In this document: positions 1-7,002 of the stretch, piece after piece
Layout: each line of letters starts with the position of its first letter
How positions within the stretch are numbered: the stretch's first letter is position 1
NCBI GenBank assembly: GCA_030432815.1
Contig: JAUILB010000046.1
Location: forward strand, 1 to 13,077
Direction of reading: 5' to 3'
Source: Alphaproteobacteria bacterium
GTDB lineage: Bacteria > Pseudomonadota > Alphaproteobacteria > Sphingomonadales > Emcibacteraceae
DNA: 13,077 nucleotides
The notes under the pieces: model-generated
Seen by the model: only the letters and a program-made list of their open reading frames with translations
Told to the model about the DNA's origin: nothing
The model's database searches: none
Translations under genes and position numbers: made by a program

Positions 1-468
1 GAAGGACAGGTGGGTACTGTTGGTGTTATTACACCTAAACCTAATCTGGTTAATGTCGTCCCGGGTAGAGTTTCCATGACTGTTGATCTAAGAAATATAG
101 ATAATGATAAACTTAAAACGTCTGAAATGCTTCTAACAGAAGTGATTGATTATATACGCGAAGAAGAAGGGGTAAAGATTACCACAGAACAGCTTGTGCG
201 GTTTGATCCTGTGCAATTTAATTCGAAGGTAATCGAAGTTATCGCCGAAGTGGCACGTGAAAAAGTAACTTTTTTAAAACGAATGAATAGCGGTGCCGGG
301 CATGATGCACAAATGATGGCACGTATTTGTCCAACGGCTATGATATTTGTGCCATCCCGGGATGGGATCAGTCACAATCCGAAAGAATACACGCGTTCAT
401 CGCAACTTAATTCCGGTGCAGAAATATTGTTTGAAGTTGTCCAAAGGCTGGATGTCAGAAATCTTTAA
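1..468 (+). CDS. M20-family amidase / N-carbamoyl-amino-acid hydrolase, C-terminal part
   Basis: The open frame runs in from the left edge, so only the last 155 residues are visible. They match the hydantoinase/carbamoylase branch of M20 metallopeptidases (N-carbamoyl-L-amino-acid hydrolase, allantoate amidohydrolase, beta-ureidopropionase), which cleave a C-N amide or ureido bond with a metal pair. Visible residues 1-60 are the end of the lid/dimerisation domain, with the NLVNVVPG stretch and the TVDLRN strand. The catalytic domain then resumes, with GAGHDA at about 98-103 and the SHNPKE motif at about 124-129, whose His is a metal ligand in this family. The substrate cannot be told from this fragment. 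The stop is TAA at 466-468, three bases from the stop of the convergent regulator gene. I see no terminator hairpin between them. Confidence 0.88.
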   Translation, partial: EGQVGTVGVITPKPNLVNVVPGRVSMTVDLRNIDNDKLKTSEMLLTEVIDYIREEEGVKITTEQLVRFDPVQFNSKVIEVIAEVAREKVTFLKRMNSGAGHDAQMMARICPTAMIFVPSRDGISHNPKEYTRSSQLNSGAEILFEVVQRLDVRNL

Positions 469-471
469 TTC

Positions 472-2400
472 TCAATAACATTGAAAATCATTCATATCCA
501 CCTGTTGACAAAAATCAGGAAACGCATGGTTTTTCCAATAATCCAGTAAACCTATATCGATGATATAATTTTTAAACGGGCGTTGATTGAACAGAGGTTT
601 TGCATTTTCAAAAAAGATACGTCTGAAATTAAAAACTTTATTGACTGTGGTATCGTTGAAATATTGTGACATTTTTATACCATCTTGCAGCAGAATAGCA
701 CCAAAAAATAAAGCTTCGCCAGTTTCCGAGCCAAGTGCACTTAAGGCATCGGCCTTCCTGGTATCATCAAAATAGGCATCAACATATAATACCAGCCTGT
801 CTTTTGTGGCCTGATCGCTATTTGCAAAGAATTTAAGGATTTGCTCTTTTGCATCTGCCGGATTATTATTTTCAATCGCAAGCAATGCCTTATCTATATA
901 CCCTAGCCTGAAACCCATTTCATCGACCGCTATCTCTTGAAGTTCTTCTGCGCGTTCACGGTTTCCGCGTGCCTGCATAACCGTACCAAGTACATTATAG
1001 ACGATAGCAGATGATGGCTCTATTTCTATGGCACGTTCAACGGCCTGTTCTGCCTGATCATGAAGCCCTACAGCGGAATAATGAAGGTTAAGCCAAAGCC
1101 AGCTTGTTTCATTATTAGGATTTAAGAGTGTCGCCCGCCTAAGGGCATCTTCGGCCTGTGAAAATTCAAAGCTGTTTGAATATATAAATCCCCTTATGGC
1201 CCAGCCCTGCCCAAGATCGGGTTTCAGAGCTACTGCTTTATCTGCGGCTTCGGTTGCACGAATAACCGTTTCTTCATAGGAATATTCATTTGTAAAATAG
1301 ACGGGAAGCACCACATAGACCATCGCAAGGTCGGCCCAAGCTTCGGCATAATCAGGATCAAGTGTCACTGCTTCTTCAAGAAGTAGCGCGGCTGTTTTCA
1401 GGTTGGCTATACTAGTAGGAACATCACCAGTGCCACGATTGAGAAAATATTGGTGTCCCTGCAAATAAAGTGCATAGGCATCCATATTATTGGTCGGCAC
1501 ATCTTCGTTGATTACATCGCCGATGAGTTCGACTTTCAGAGCATCAGTGATGGCAACACTGATTTCATCCTGTATGGCAAAAATATCGTTAAGTTCACGA
1601 TCATAATTTTGTGTCCAAAGATGAACATCATGAACGGCATCAATAAGTTGGGCTGTGATGCGTATTCGGTTCCCGGAACTTCTAACAGAACCTTCAACGA
1701 TATATTTTACATCAAGCTGTTCGGCAATTTCCGGGACGGAAAGGTTTTTATCCTGAAGTGAAAAAGCTGTTGTGCGTGAAGTTACATCAAGCCCGTTTAC
1801 CGTCGTTAGTACATTGAGAATTTCCTCGGATATGCCAAATCCAAAATATTGCTGATTTCCTTCGGCACTTAAATCGACAAACGGCATTACTGCAATTGTT
1901 AGAGGTACGTTGTCTGTAGCTAATGTCTGCTGATCTTGCTCGGCACTATTATCCTGATTTAAATATAAAATTAAAATGATAAACAGCAGGGCAATTATCG
2001 CACCAATTTTAATCATCATTCTTCGCTTGGGTTCGTACCCCGGATTATCGGCGAGATTTGCCTGTTCTCTATGTGCGGGGTTTTCCTTATCAGTGTTTGT
2101 TGTTCTGGCATTAAACTGAAGCCCTCGTCCACGGATAGTTTTTATATATTTTTGAACTTCACCACTGTCACCGAGTGCTTTTCTTGCGGATTTAATGCAG
2201 CTTGAAATGGTCGCATCAGCAACAATTCTGCCATCCCAAAGTTCATCTATAATTTCGTCTTTAGTGATGATCCGGTCTGGATTTTTGATCAGAAATACTA
2301 TTAGGTCAAATACAAGCGGTTCCACATGCTGCTGCTCGCCATCACGATGAAGCTCGAATGTGGTTTCATTAATTTCTATATTGTCAAATCTATGCAGCAT
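472..2400 (-). CDS. CadC-like membrane transcriptional regulator with TPR repeats (paralog B)
   Basis: A 642-residue one-component regulator. Residues 1-98 form an OmpR/PhoB/CadC-type winged helix, with VEPLVFDLIVFL, the LWDGR turn and a recognition-helix region ending in IRGRGLQF. A basic linker leads to one membrane helix at about 129-147, with KRR on its cytoplasmic side. Residues of about 163-290 are a TolB-like/FlgO-like domain (IAVMPFVDLS, FGFGISEEILNVL, VEGSVRSSGNRIRI, HLWTQNYDREL), followed by TPR-type helices to about 520. The C-terminus carries GLLDYWKNH and a pair of Cys in the FPDFC...DFQC context. The predicted topology is DNA-binding domain inside, TolB/TPR part outside. I chose the ATG at 2398-2400, not an upstream one at 2442, because AAGGGG lies 4 nt upstream of it and the paralog starts with the same M-L-x-x-F-D. 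The target genes and signal are unknown. Confidence 0.85.
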   Translation of the reverse strand: MLHRFDNIEINETTFELHRDGEQQHVEPLVFDLIVFLIKNPDRIITKDEIIDELWDGRIVADATISSCIKSARKALGDSGEVQKYIKTIRGRGLQFNARTTNTDKENPAHREQANLADNPGYEPKRRMMIKIGAIIALLFIILILYLNQDNSAEQDQQTLATDNVPLTIAVMPFVDLSAEGNQQYFGFGISEEILNVLTTVNGLDVTSRTTAFSLQDKNLSVPEIAEQLDVKYIVEGSVRSSGNRIRITAQLIDAVHDVHLWTQNYDRELNDIFAIQDEISVAITDALKVELIGDVINEDVPTNNMDAYALYLQGHQYFLNRGTGDVPTSIANLKTAALLLEEAVTLDPDYAEAWADLAMVYVVLPVYFTNEYSYEETVIRATEAADKAVALKPDLGQGWAIRGFIYSNSFEFSQAEDALRRATLLNPNNETSWLWLNLHYSAVGLHDQAEQAVERAIEIEPSSAIVYNVLGTVMQARGNRERAEELQEIAVDEMGFRLGYIDKALLAIENNNPADAKEQILKFFANSDQATKDRLVLYVDAYFDDTRKADALSALGSETGEALFFGAILLQDGIKMSQYFNDTTVNKVFNFRRIFFENAKPLFNQRPFKNYIIDIGLLDYWKNHAFPDFCQQVDMNDFQCY

Positions 2401-2424
2401 AATACCCCTTACACTTAAGCAGAT

Positions 2425-2453
2425 ATTATATGTTATCACCAACGATGCGTCTA
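2425..2453 (-). promoter_or_regulatory. Putative sigma-70 promoter of paralog B
   Basis: On the minus strand, TAGACG (2448-2453) and TATAAT (2425-2430, perfect -10) are separated by 17 bp. The -10 ends 24 nt before the ATG, giving a predicted leader of about 17 nt. The same arrangement, including CTAGACG, occurs in front of the upstream paralog. Paralog B can therefore be transcribed on its own as well as by read-through. Confidence 0.55.
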
Positions 2454-2476
2454 GTTATGCTATGAATGGCTTGATA

Positions 2477-4432
2477 TCAAGGGTCACATGTAAAATCGTT
2501 ATCGCCGGTTGCCCAGCAAAAGTATGGGAACTGGTGATTCTTCCAATAATCCAAAAGTCCAATTTCAATAAGATGATTACGAAAAATCTGTTCTTTAAAC
2601 ATTGGCCTTGCCAGAGGATTGTATATTCTTGAAAGCACAAAGCCCTTATTGACAAAAGTATTTTCAAAATCATCAACAAATACCTTGCCGTCACCTATCA
2701 TATATAAACCGAAGGATGTATCCCTGCCGGCATCCCTGTCCCGTGCAAGCTGCTCAATTGCGTCTGTTAAGGATGATTTGTCGATATGCGCATCAAGATA
2801 GATGTTCAGGGTCTTCTCAATTTCTTCCTCCGTCATTTGATTGTAACTGGCATAAAAACGGGCCATTTGTTCACCTGCCATGTCCAGATTATTGTTCCAG
2901 ACTGCGAGCAATGCCAAATCGATACGTCCAGCTTCAAATCCCAGTTTATCAATTGCGTGGCTCATGGATGGAATAGCGTTTTCCAGATCACCCTTTGCAT
3001 GGTAAAACATGCCACGTGCACTATGGTTGATGGGTACATCGGGAGCCAAATTCAGCGCAACTTCAATTGCTTCAAGCGCCTTATTCTGATTACCTACCGC
3101 TGCAAAATGAAGTCCTTGCCAAAGCCAAGCGGTAGCATTTCTGGAATTTAGGGTAGTAGCGCGTAAAATAGCACTTTCTGATTCTTCGAAATTAAGCAGG
3201 TTAAGTGATACAAGTCCTCTCACGGCCCAAGCTTGTGAAAGTTCAGGATTAATTTCGATAGCCCGATCCGCTGCTTCGGTTGCAAGCGGCACGACTCGTG
3301 CAGATGAATAATCTGGGTCATAATAGCTTGGCATGACAATGTAACTGGTGGCCAGATCTGCCCAGGCATCTGCGAAACGTGGATCCAGTTCCACGGCTTG
3401 TTCCAAAAGTTCAATCGCCCTTTCGATATTGTCTATATTATTTTCAACCCCCATAGTCCCACGATTCAGAAATAGCTGGTGCCCCTGAAGGTAAAGCGCA
3501 TAGGCTTCCATATTTGATGTTGGAGCGACACTTCCTACCGTGCCACCCATCAATTCGATGCGCAGTGCGTCAGCGATCTGTTGACTTATATCATCCTGAA
3601 TGGCAAAAATGTCGGTTAGTTCACGGTCGTAATTTTCTGACCAAAGGTGGTTGTCATTTCGCGCATCAATCAGCTGGGCTGTTATCCGGATGCGATTTCC
3701 AGAGCTCCTGACGGATCCTTCCACGATATAATTAACATTTAAGCGTTCTGCGATTTCAGGAACTGATAAATTTTGCCCTTTTAAGGAAAAAGCGGTGGTG
3801 CGTGATGTCACATCAAGTTCATCAACGGCTGTAAGAACATTCAGAACTTCCTCTGAAATACCATCTCCGAAATATTCCTGGTCACCGTTAGCGCTAAGAT
3901 CAACAAAAGGCATGACCGCTATGGCATATGGACCTTCGGGTATGTTGGTTGCTTGTTGACGCGGGGTAGATATACCGGACGAACCGGTTAGATACTGGTT
4001 ATACAAAAGCAGACCGATGATAAAAAGAAGACCCGCGATCATTGCATAAATCAATGCCTGCTTATTTATAGGAGATTGAAGGTTATATTCTTTTGGGGTT
4101 TTAGTTTTGCCACTTTGGCTGCTGGATTTTTTAACTTCTTTTACAAACTGAAAACCTCTACCACGGGTAGTTTTAATAAAATTCTGATGTTCACCGTCGT
4201 CACCGAGTATTTTTCGTGCGGCCTTGACACAACTTGATATAGTTGTATCAGAAACGATGCGCCCATTCCAAACTTTATCGATGATTTCGTCACGGGTGAC
4301 AACCCGGTCATTATTTTCAACCAGAAAAAGTATGAAATCGAATGTCTGTGGTTCCACATGTAAAGTCACACCGCGACAGCGGAGTTCAAATCTTTCTACA
4401 TCTAATTCGAAGTCGTCAAATTGGTATAGCAT
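2477..4432 (-). CDS. CadC-like membrane transcriptional regulator with TPR repeats (paralog A)
   Basis: A 651-residue paralog of the neighbouring regulator, collinear with it over the whole length. Residues 1-98 are the winged helix (VEPQTFDFILFLVEN, VWNGR, TRGRGFQF). One membrane helix lies at about 127-147. The TolB-like domain follows at about 168-300 (IAVMPFVDLSANGDQEYFG, GISEEVLNVL, VEGSVRSSGNRIRI), then TPR-type helices. The tail has GLLDYWKNH and the conserved Cys pair in FPYFC...DFTC. Proteins of this build act as membrane-anchored transcription factors with an outer sensory part, as known for CadC; the signal here is unknown. The ATG at 4430-4432 has GAGGG 5 nt upstream. The gene is read away from the diiron/cysteine gene set, so it may control that set across the shared upstream region; this is inference. 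The gap to paralog B is 76 nt. Confidence 0.86.
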   Translation of the reverse strand: MLYQFDDFELDVERFELRCRGVTLHVEPQTFDFILFLVENNDRVVTRDEIIDKVWNGRIVSDTTISSCVKAARKILGDDGEHQNFIKTTRGRGFQFVKEVKKSSSQSGKTKTPKEYNLQSPINKQALIYAMIAGLLFIIGLLLYNQYLTGSSGISTPRQQATNIPEGPYAIAVMPFVDLSANGDQEYFGDGISEEVLNVLTAVDELDVTSRTTAFSLKGQNLSVPEIAERLNVNYIVEGSVRSSGNRIRITAQLIDARNDNHLWSENYDRELTDIFAIQDDISQQIADALRIELMGGTVGSVAPTSNMEAYALYLQGHQLFLNRGTMGVENNIDNIERAIELLEQAVELDPRFADAWADLATSYIVMPSYYDPDYSSARVVPLATEAADRAIEINPELSQAWAVRGLVSLNLLNFEESESAILRATTLNSRNATAWLWQGLHFAAVGNQNKALEAIEVALNLAPDVPINHSARGMFYHAKGDLENAIPSMSHAIDKLGFEAGRIDLALLAVWNNNLDMAGEQMARFYASYNQMTEEEIEKTLNIYLDAHIDKSSLTDAIEQLARDRDAGRDTSFGLYMIGDGKVFVDDFENTFVNKGFVLSRIYNPLARPMFKEQIFRNHLIEIGLLDYWKNHQFPYFCWATGDNDFTCDP

Positions 4433-4456
4433 TGTGACCCTCGTGAGTATCTAATT

Positions 4457-4485
4457 AATATATAGTAGTGGCTATTCCACGTCTA
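4457..4485 (-). promoter_or_regulatory. Putative sigma-70 promoter of paralog A
   Basis: On the minus strand, TAGACG (4480-4485) and TATATT (4457-4462) are spaced 17 bp apart, and the -10 ends 24 nt before the ATG. This is exactly the geometry found in front of paralog B. A start site near 4450 is predicted. The TCCCCAC repeats lie upstream at about -47, -76 and -87. Confidence 0.5.
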
Positions 4486-4496
4486 GATTCAATAAA

Positions 4497-4543
4497 TCCC
4501 CACTTTCTGCGGTTTCTGCAACATTTCCCCACGTGATCCCCAC
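4497..4543. repeat. Three TCCCCAC direct repeats in the divergent intergenic region
   Basis: TCCCCAC occurs at 4497-4503, 4526-4532 and 4537-4543. The last two are offset by 11 bp, about one helical turn; the first two by 29 bp. CACGTG (4530-4535) is a palindrome overlapping the middle copy. OmpR-type winged helices commonly bind direct repeats spaced by about one turn, so these may be an operator for the adjacent regulator, but binding is only inferred. Confidence 0.35.
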
Positions 4544-4613
4544 ATAAAATTTGTATTTTTTCAGTAAAATTACACCTGCTCTTCAAGCATCATTTTTTGT
4601 GATCTTCTATAAC

Positions 4614-4619
4614 TATAAT
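4614..4619 (+). promoter_or_regulatory. Possible -10 box for the rightward gene set
   Basis: A perfect TATAAT lies 53 nt before the stub gene, the first rightward frame after the divergent regulators. No good -35 box is present at 16-18 bp; TTGTGA (4597-4602) is only 11 bp away. If this promoter is real, it probably needs an activator. The rest of 4544-4672 is AT-rich and shows no other clear signal. Confidence 0.25.
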
Positions 4620-4672
4620 GGTCAAACGAATAAAAATATTAAAAATCTATATGAAATATGAGGATTTAGAGA

Positions 4673-4852
4673 ATGTACAATTTAGACAGAATTATAGCAG
4701 AATTTGATGCTGAAATTTCCGAACGTTATGCAGAATGTCTTGAGACATTGGACCGTAATGACTGGATATTGAACGATGTCGATTTAAATGGTCGTTGTTA
4801 TGATTTATCGAATAGCAGAATAACAACACTCCTACAAACAGGCCCGTTCTAA
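4673..4852 (+). pseudogene. Truncated N-terminal paralog of the diiron protein gene (59-codon stub)
   Basis: An intact 59-codon frame with ATG at 4673, an AGGA box 8 nt upstream and TAA at 4850-4852. Its product aligns without gaps to residues 4-47 of the diiron protein encoded next, with 15 identities over 44 positions (shared IIA, S.RYA.C.E, R..W, GR..D.S). After that the match ends and twelve unrelated residues follow. It stops well before the first metal ligand (E87 of the full protein), so it cannot bind iron as that enzyme does. It is most simply the remnant of a tandem duplication that lost its 3' part. However, the frame and ribosome site are intact, so a translated short protein, for example a partner or decoy of the N-terminal segment, remains possible. 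Confidence 0.6.
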
Positions 4853-4885
4853 TAATCGCATAAGTAGAAAAAATAAAATTATCAG

Positions 4886-4895
4886 GTATTAATAC
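4886..4895. repeat. Small palindrome before the diiron gene
   Basis: GTATTAATAC is a perfect 10-bp palindrome flanked on both sides by TCAG, 24 nt before the diiron start codon. It could be a small operator or a remnant of the duplication junction. A chance palindrome in AT-rich DNA is equally likely. Confidence 0.2.
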
Positions 4896-4919
4896 TCAGG
4901 AAAAATAAAGGTAAAAACG

Positions 4920-5870
4920 ATGAATATGATGAACAAAATAATAGCAGACAGTGAATTTGATACGTCGGCACGCTATGCACGATGTATAGAAGTTTCAAAG
5001 CGTATCAATTGGGATATTGACGTGGATGTCATTCGCGGACGGGAATTTGATGTATCAGAAAAGTTTCTGCCTGATACCCTGTCGAAAGTAGAAGAAATTA
5101 AAAGTCTTAATGATGATGAGAAAAGATTTCTAAGTCAAATTCAGGGACGTACCTATGCCAATATGTTTGGCCTTGTAGAGCGCTTTATAAATACAAAGGT
5201 ACTCGAAATCGGCCAGGATTATAGTTTTGGCGATCAGGTAGCGCTTGAAGCATTAATTCGTTTCAGTCAGGAAGAAATAAAGCATCAACAACTGTTTCGC
5301 AGAATTGATAATATGTGTGAAGCAGTTATGCCGGAAGGTTATAATTTTGTACCGCAGCCAAATGATGTGGCGCATGCAGTACTTAGCAAATCGACCTGGG
5401 CTGTTCTTGCGCTTACGCTTGATATCGAATTATTCACTCAAACACATTATCGCGACAGTATTGATCCAACGGAAAACCTTTCGCCGCTTTGGAAAGATGT
5501 CTTTAAGTATCATTGGCGTGAAGAAAGCCAGCACGCAATTCTTGATGAGCTGGAATGGGTACGCCATGACGCAACGGTGAGTGTAGAAGAACGTGATCAG
5601 GGTGTGGATGAATTTATCGAACTTGTTGCGGCTGTTGATGGCATCCTTCAGGTTCAGGCGAAAGCAGATGTTGACTATTTTGTTAAGGCTTGCTGGCGTG
5701 TTGTAGAAGCGGATGAAGCAGAGGATATAGAGAAGACAGTTCTAAGCGCTTACCGGTATCAATATATTTTTTCCGGTGCTGCTCACCCCCATTTTGGGAA
5801 AGTACTTGGTGGCATGATTACACCTGCGCAGGCGAACCGCATTCATTCAGCACTTAACACTATTCAATAA
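4920..5870 (+). CDS. AurF-like ferritin-fold diiron oxygenase, substrate unknown
   Basis: A 316-residue helical protein with a complete carboxylate-bridged diiron ligand set: E87 (LVERF), E119-x-x-H122 (EEIKH), E170 (LDIELF), and H198 with E202-x-x-H205 (YHWREESQH). The H-x3-E-x2-H pattern in the last helix is the one I recall from p-aminobenzoate N-oxygenase AurF (His223, Glu227, His230), where the extra His is a third histidine ligand; the other spacings are also similar. Proteins of that family use O2 to oxidise amines; others of this fold oxidise or desaturate different substrates. The amine or thiol substrate here cannot be read from sequence. There is no signal peptide or membrane helix, so it is probably cytoplasmic. 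AAAGG lies 8 nt before the ATG at 4920; Met3 and Met4 are alternative starts. Its neighbours are a thiol methyltransferase and cysteine biosynthesis genes. Confidence 0.75.
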   Translation: MNMMNKIIADSEFDTSARYARCIEVSKRINWDIDVDVIRGREFDVSEKFLPDTLSKVEEIKSLNDDEKRFLSQIQGRTYANMFGLVERFINTKVLEIGQDYSFGDQVALEALIRFSQEEIKHQQLFRRIDNMCEAVMPEGYNFVPQPNDVAHAVLSKSTWAVLALTLDIELFTQTHYRDSIDPTENLSPLWKDVFKYHWREESQHAILDELEWVRHDATVSVEERDQGVDEFIELVAAVDGILQVQAKADVDYFVKACWRVVEADEAEDIEKTVLSAYRYQYIFSGAAHPHFGKVLGGMITPAQANRIHSALNTIQ

Positions 5871-5885
5871 GGATAAAACAATTGA

Positions 5886-5907
5886 GGAGGGGGCGGTTCT
5901 TTCCTCC
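5886..5907 (+). other. Possible intergenic hairpin masking an AGGAGG sequence
   Basis: GGAGG (5886-5890) can pair with CCTCC (5903-5907), extended by two G-U pairs, around an 8-nt loop. The 5' arm lies in AGGAGG, a perfect Shine-Dalgarno sequence that has no start codon at a useful distance downstream. No T-run follows, so it is not a typical intrinsic terminator. It may affect mRNA processing or stability between the diiron and methyltransferase cistrons. Confidence 0.25.
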
Positions 5908-5953
5908 CGGAGCCAAACCCTTCTTCAATTTAAAATTATCAAAGGATTGTAAA

Positions 5954-6730
5954 ATGACTATTAACAAGCAAAAAAAACAAACATCGATCAAAGCTATTAT
6001 TTTTGGCATTTTTTCCTATTTGGGATTTTTGATCGTTTTTAATTATCACATTGCTTTTGTTGGTGATTTATTTGTTCCCCTAAGCGTTGATACGGCACGG
6101 GAAGGTTCCCTTCTATCATCGATCTTTATCGATATCGGGCTGGTTGCTCTATTTGGCATTCAGCATACGATAATGGCAGATCCGATGTTTAAACGCTGGA
6201 TTACCAGGTTTATTCCCACATATTACGAAAGACCACTTTTCGTGGCCGTATCAACCATTGCTCTTGCTTTCTTAATGTGGCAATGGCGCAGCATTGATAT
6301 CGTTGTCTGGCAGGTAGATGCTATCTGGGCACAATCAATCCTATGGGTGCTGTTCGCATCAGGTTGGGGTATTTTGTTGCTTTCAACATTTCTGATTGAC
6401 CACTGGCACTTATTTGGTCTTAAACAAGCTCTTGGTCGTGACTATGACGGTGTGATCCGTTTCGTGACACCTTCTCTATATAAAATCGTGCGTCACCCAA
6501 TGATGACAGGTATTTTTATAGCGATGTGGGCAATCCCTACAATGACACTCGGACATGCGGTTCTTGCAGCATCCATGACAGTATATCTGCTTATCGGCAT
6601 TCGCTTTGAAGAAAAGAAACTCGTTCAGGAACTGGGCGACCAATACAAGCTTTATCAGCAAAATGTTCCGGCATTGTTACCAACGATCAGAAAACCTACT
6701 GGCCGGCAACCATCTGTATTGAACAACTAG
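5954..6730 (+). CDS. mddA: Membrane thiol S-methyltransferase, MddA-like (ICMT/NnrU superfamily)
   Basis: A 258-residue multi-pass membrane protein with hydrophobic segments at about 13-35, 53-75, 95-112, 125-147 and 186-215. It carries the superfamily SAM-binding signatures: RHPMMTG (180-186) and FEEKKL (218-223), then the YKLYQQNVPALLP tail. Upstream motifs FGIQHTIMA (67-75), FKRW, ERPLFV and LMWQWR match what I recall of MddA, the enzyme that uses S-adenosylmethionine to turn methanethiol into dimethyl sulfide. Isoprenylcysteine carboxyl methyltransferase itself is unlikely in bacteria. The true substrate could be methanethiol, hydrogen sulfide or another small thiol. I chose the ATG at 5954 because AAAGGA lies 7 nt upstream; a longer in-frame extension to a TTG at 5882 would add a non-conserved proline-rich leader. 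It lies 83 nt after the diiron gene and 17 nt before the next frame, consistent with one operon. Confidence 0.72.
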   Translation: MTINKQKKQTSIKAIIFGIFSYLGFLIVFNYHIAFVGDLFVPLSVDTAREGSLLSSIFIDIGLVALFGIQHTIMADPMFKRWITRFIPTYYERPLFVAVSTIALAFLMWQWRSIDIVVWQVDAIWAQSILWVLFASGWGILLLSTFLIDHWHLFGLKQALGRDYDGVIRFVTPSLYKIVRHPMMTGIFIAMWAIPTMTLGHAVLAASMTVYLLIGIRFEEKKLVQELGDQYKLYQQNVPALLPTIRKPTGRQPSVLNN

Positions 6731-6747
6731 TATATCAGGAAATAACC

Positions 6748-6969
6748 ATGAAAACGCAAATCGAAGAAACTAAATTTGAAAGCATCTATGACGAATTAAG
6801 ATATGAAATTCAGGATGTTGTCAACTTAATAAATCATATTCTTGGTGGGAATAAAAGAAACCCAACAGTGATTGATCTTTTCAAGGATTATGTAAAACGT
6901 CCGGCAAATGACAATTGGCCAATTTGTAAAACCAGGAATGATAAAACAATCAAACGAAACATACTTTAA
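6748..6969 (+). CDS. Small hypothetical protein (73 residues)
   Basis: A short intact frame between the methyltransferase gene (17-nt gap) and cysK (33-nt gap), with AGGAAA upstream of its ATG. The product starts with an acidic, probably helical half (residues 1-32) and ends very basic (KTRNDKTIKR). The stretch RPANDNWP at about 51-58 contains PANDN, a motif I recall from many small alphaproteobacterial proteins of unknown function. No signal peptide, membrane helix or Cys cluster is visible (a single Cys lies at about 60). I do not recognise a family and assign no function. The tight gene spacing and ribosome site make it a credible gene. Confidence 0.6.
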   Translation: MKTQIEETKFESIYDELRYEIQDVVNLINHILGGNKRNPTVIDLFKDYVKRPANDNWPICKTRNDKTIKRNIL

Positions 6970-7002
6970 AAACAACACATAAACCAATAAAGGAAGAATA
7001 AA

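Noticed and set aside
469..471. Terminator between the convergent amidase and regulator genes
   Set aside because: Only 3 nt separate the stops, and no stem followed by a T-run is visible nearby on either strand.
472..4432. The tandem regulators read as one gene split by a frameshift
   Set aside because: Both are full length, collinear with each other from winged helix to Cys pair, and each has its own start, ribosome site and promoter-like boxes.
4597..4619. TTGTGA and TATAAT read as a full promoter
   Set aside because: The spacer is only 11 bp, too short for sigma-70. I kept only the -10 box, at low confidence.
4651..4707. An 18-codon rightward frame starting at ATG 4651
   Set aside because: It has no ribosome site and overlaps the stub in another frame; the stub frame has the homology.
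5882..5953. A 24-residue N-terminal extension of the MddA-like protein from TTG 5882
   Set aside because: The ATG at 5954 has AAAGGA at good spacing, and the extension is a proline- and glycine-bearing stretch covering the hairpin, not family-like sequence.
6970..7002. Riboswitch or own promoter before cysK
   Set aside because: The gap is only 33 nt with no hairpin or promoter boxes beyond the ribosome site.
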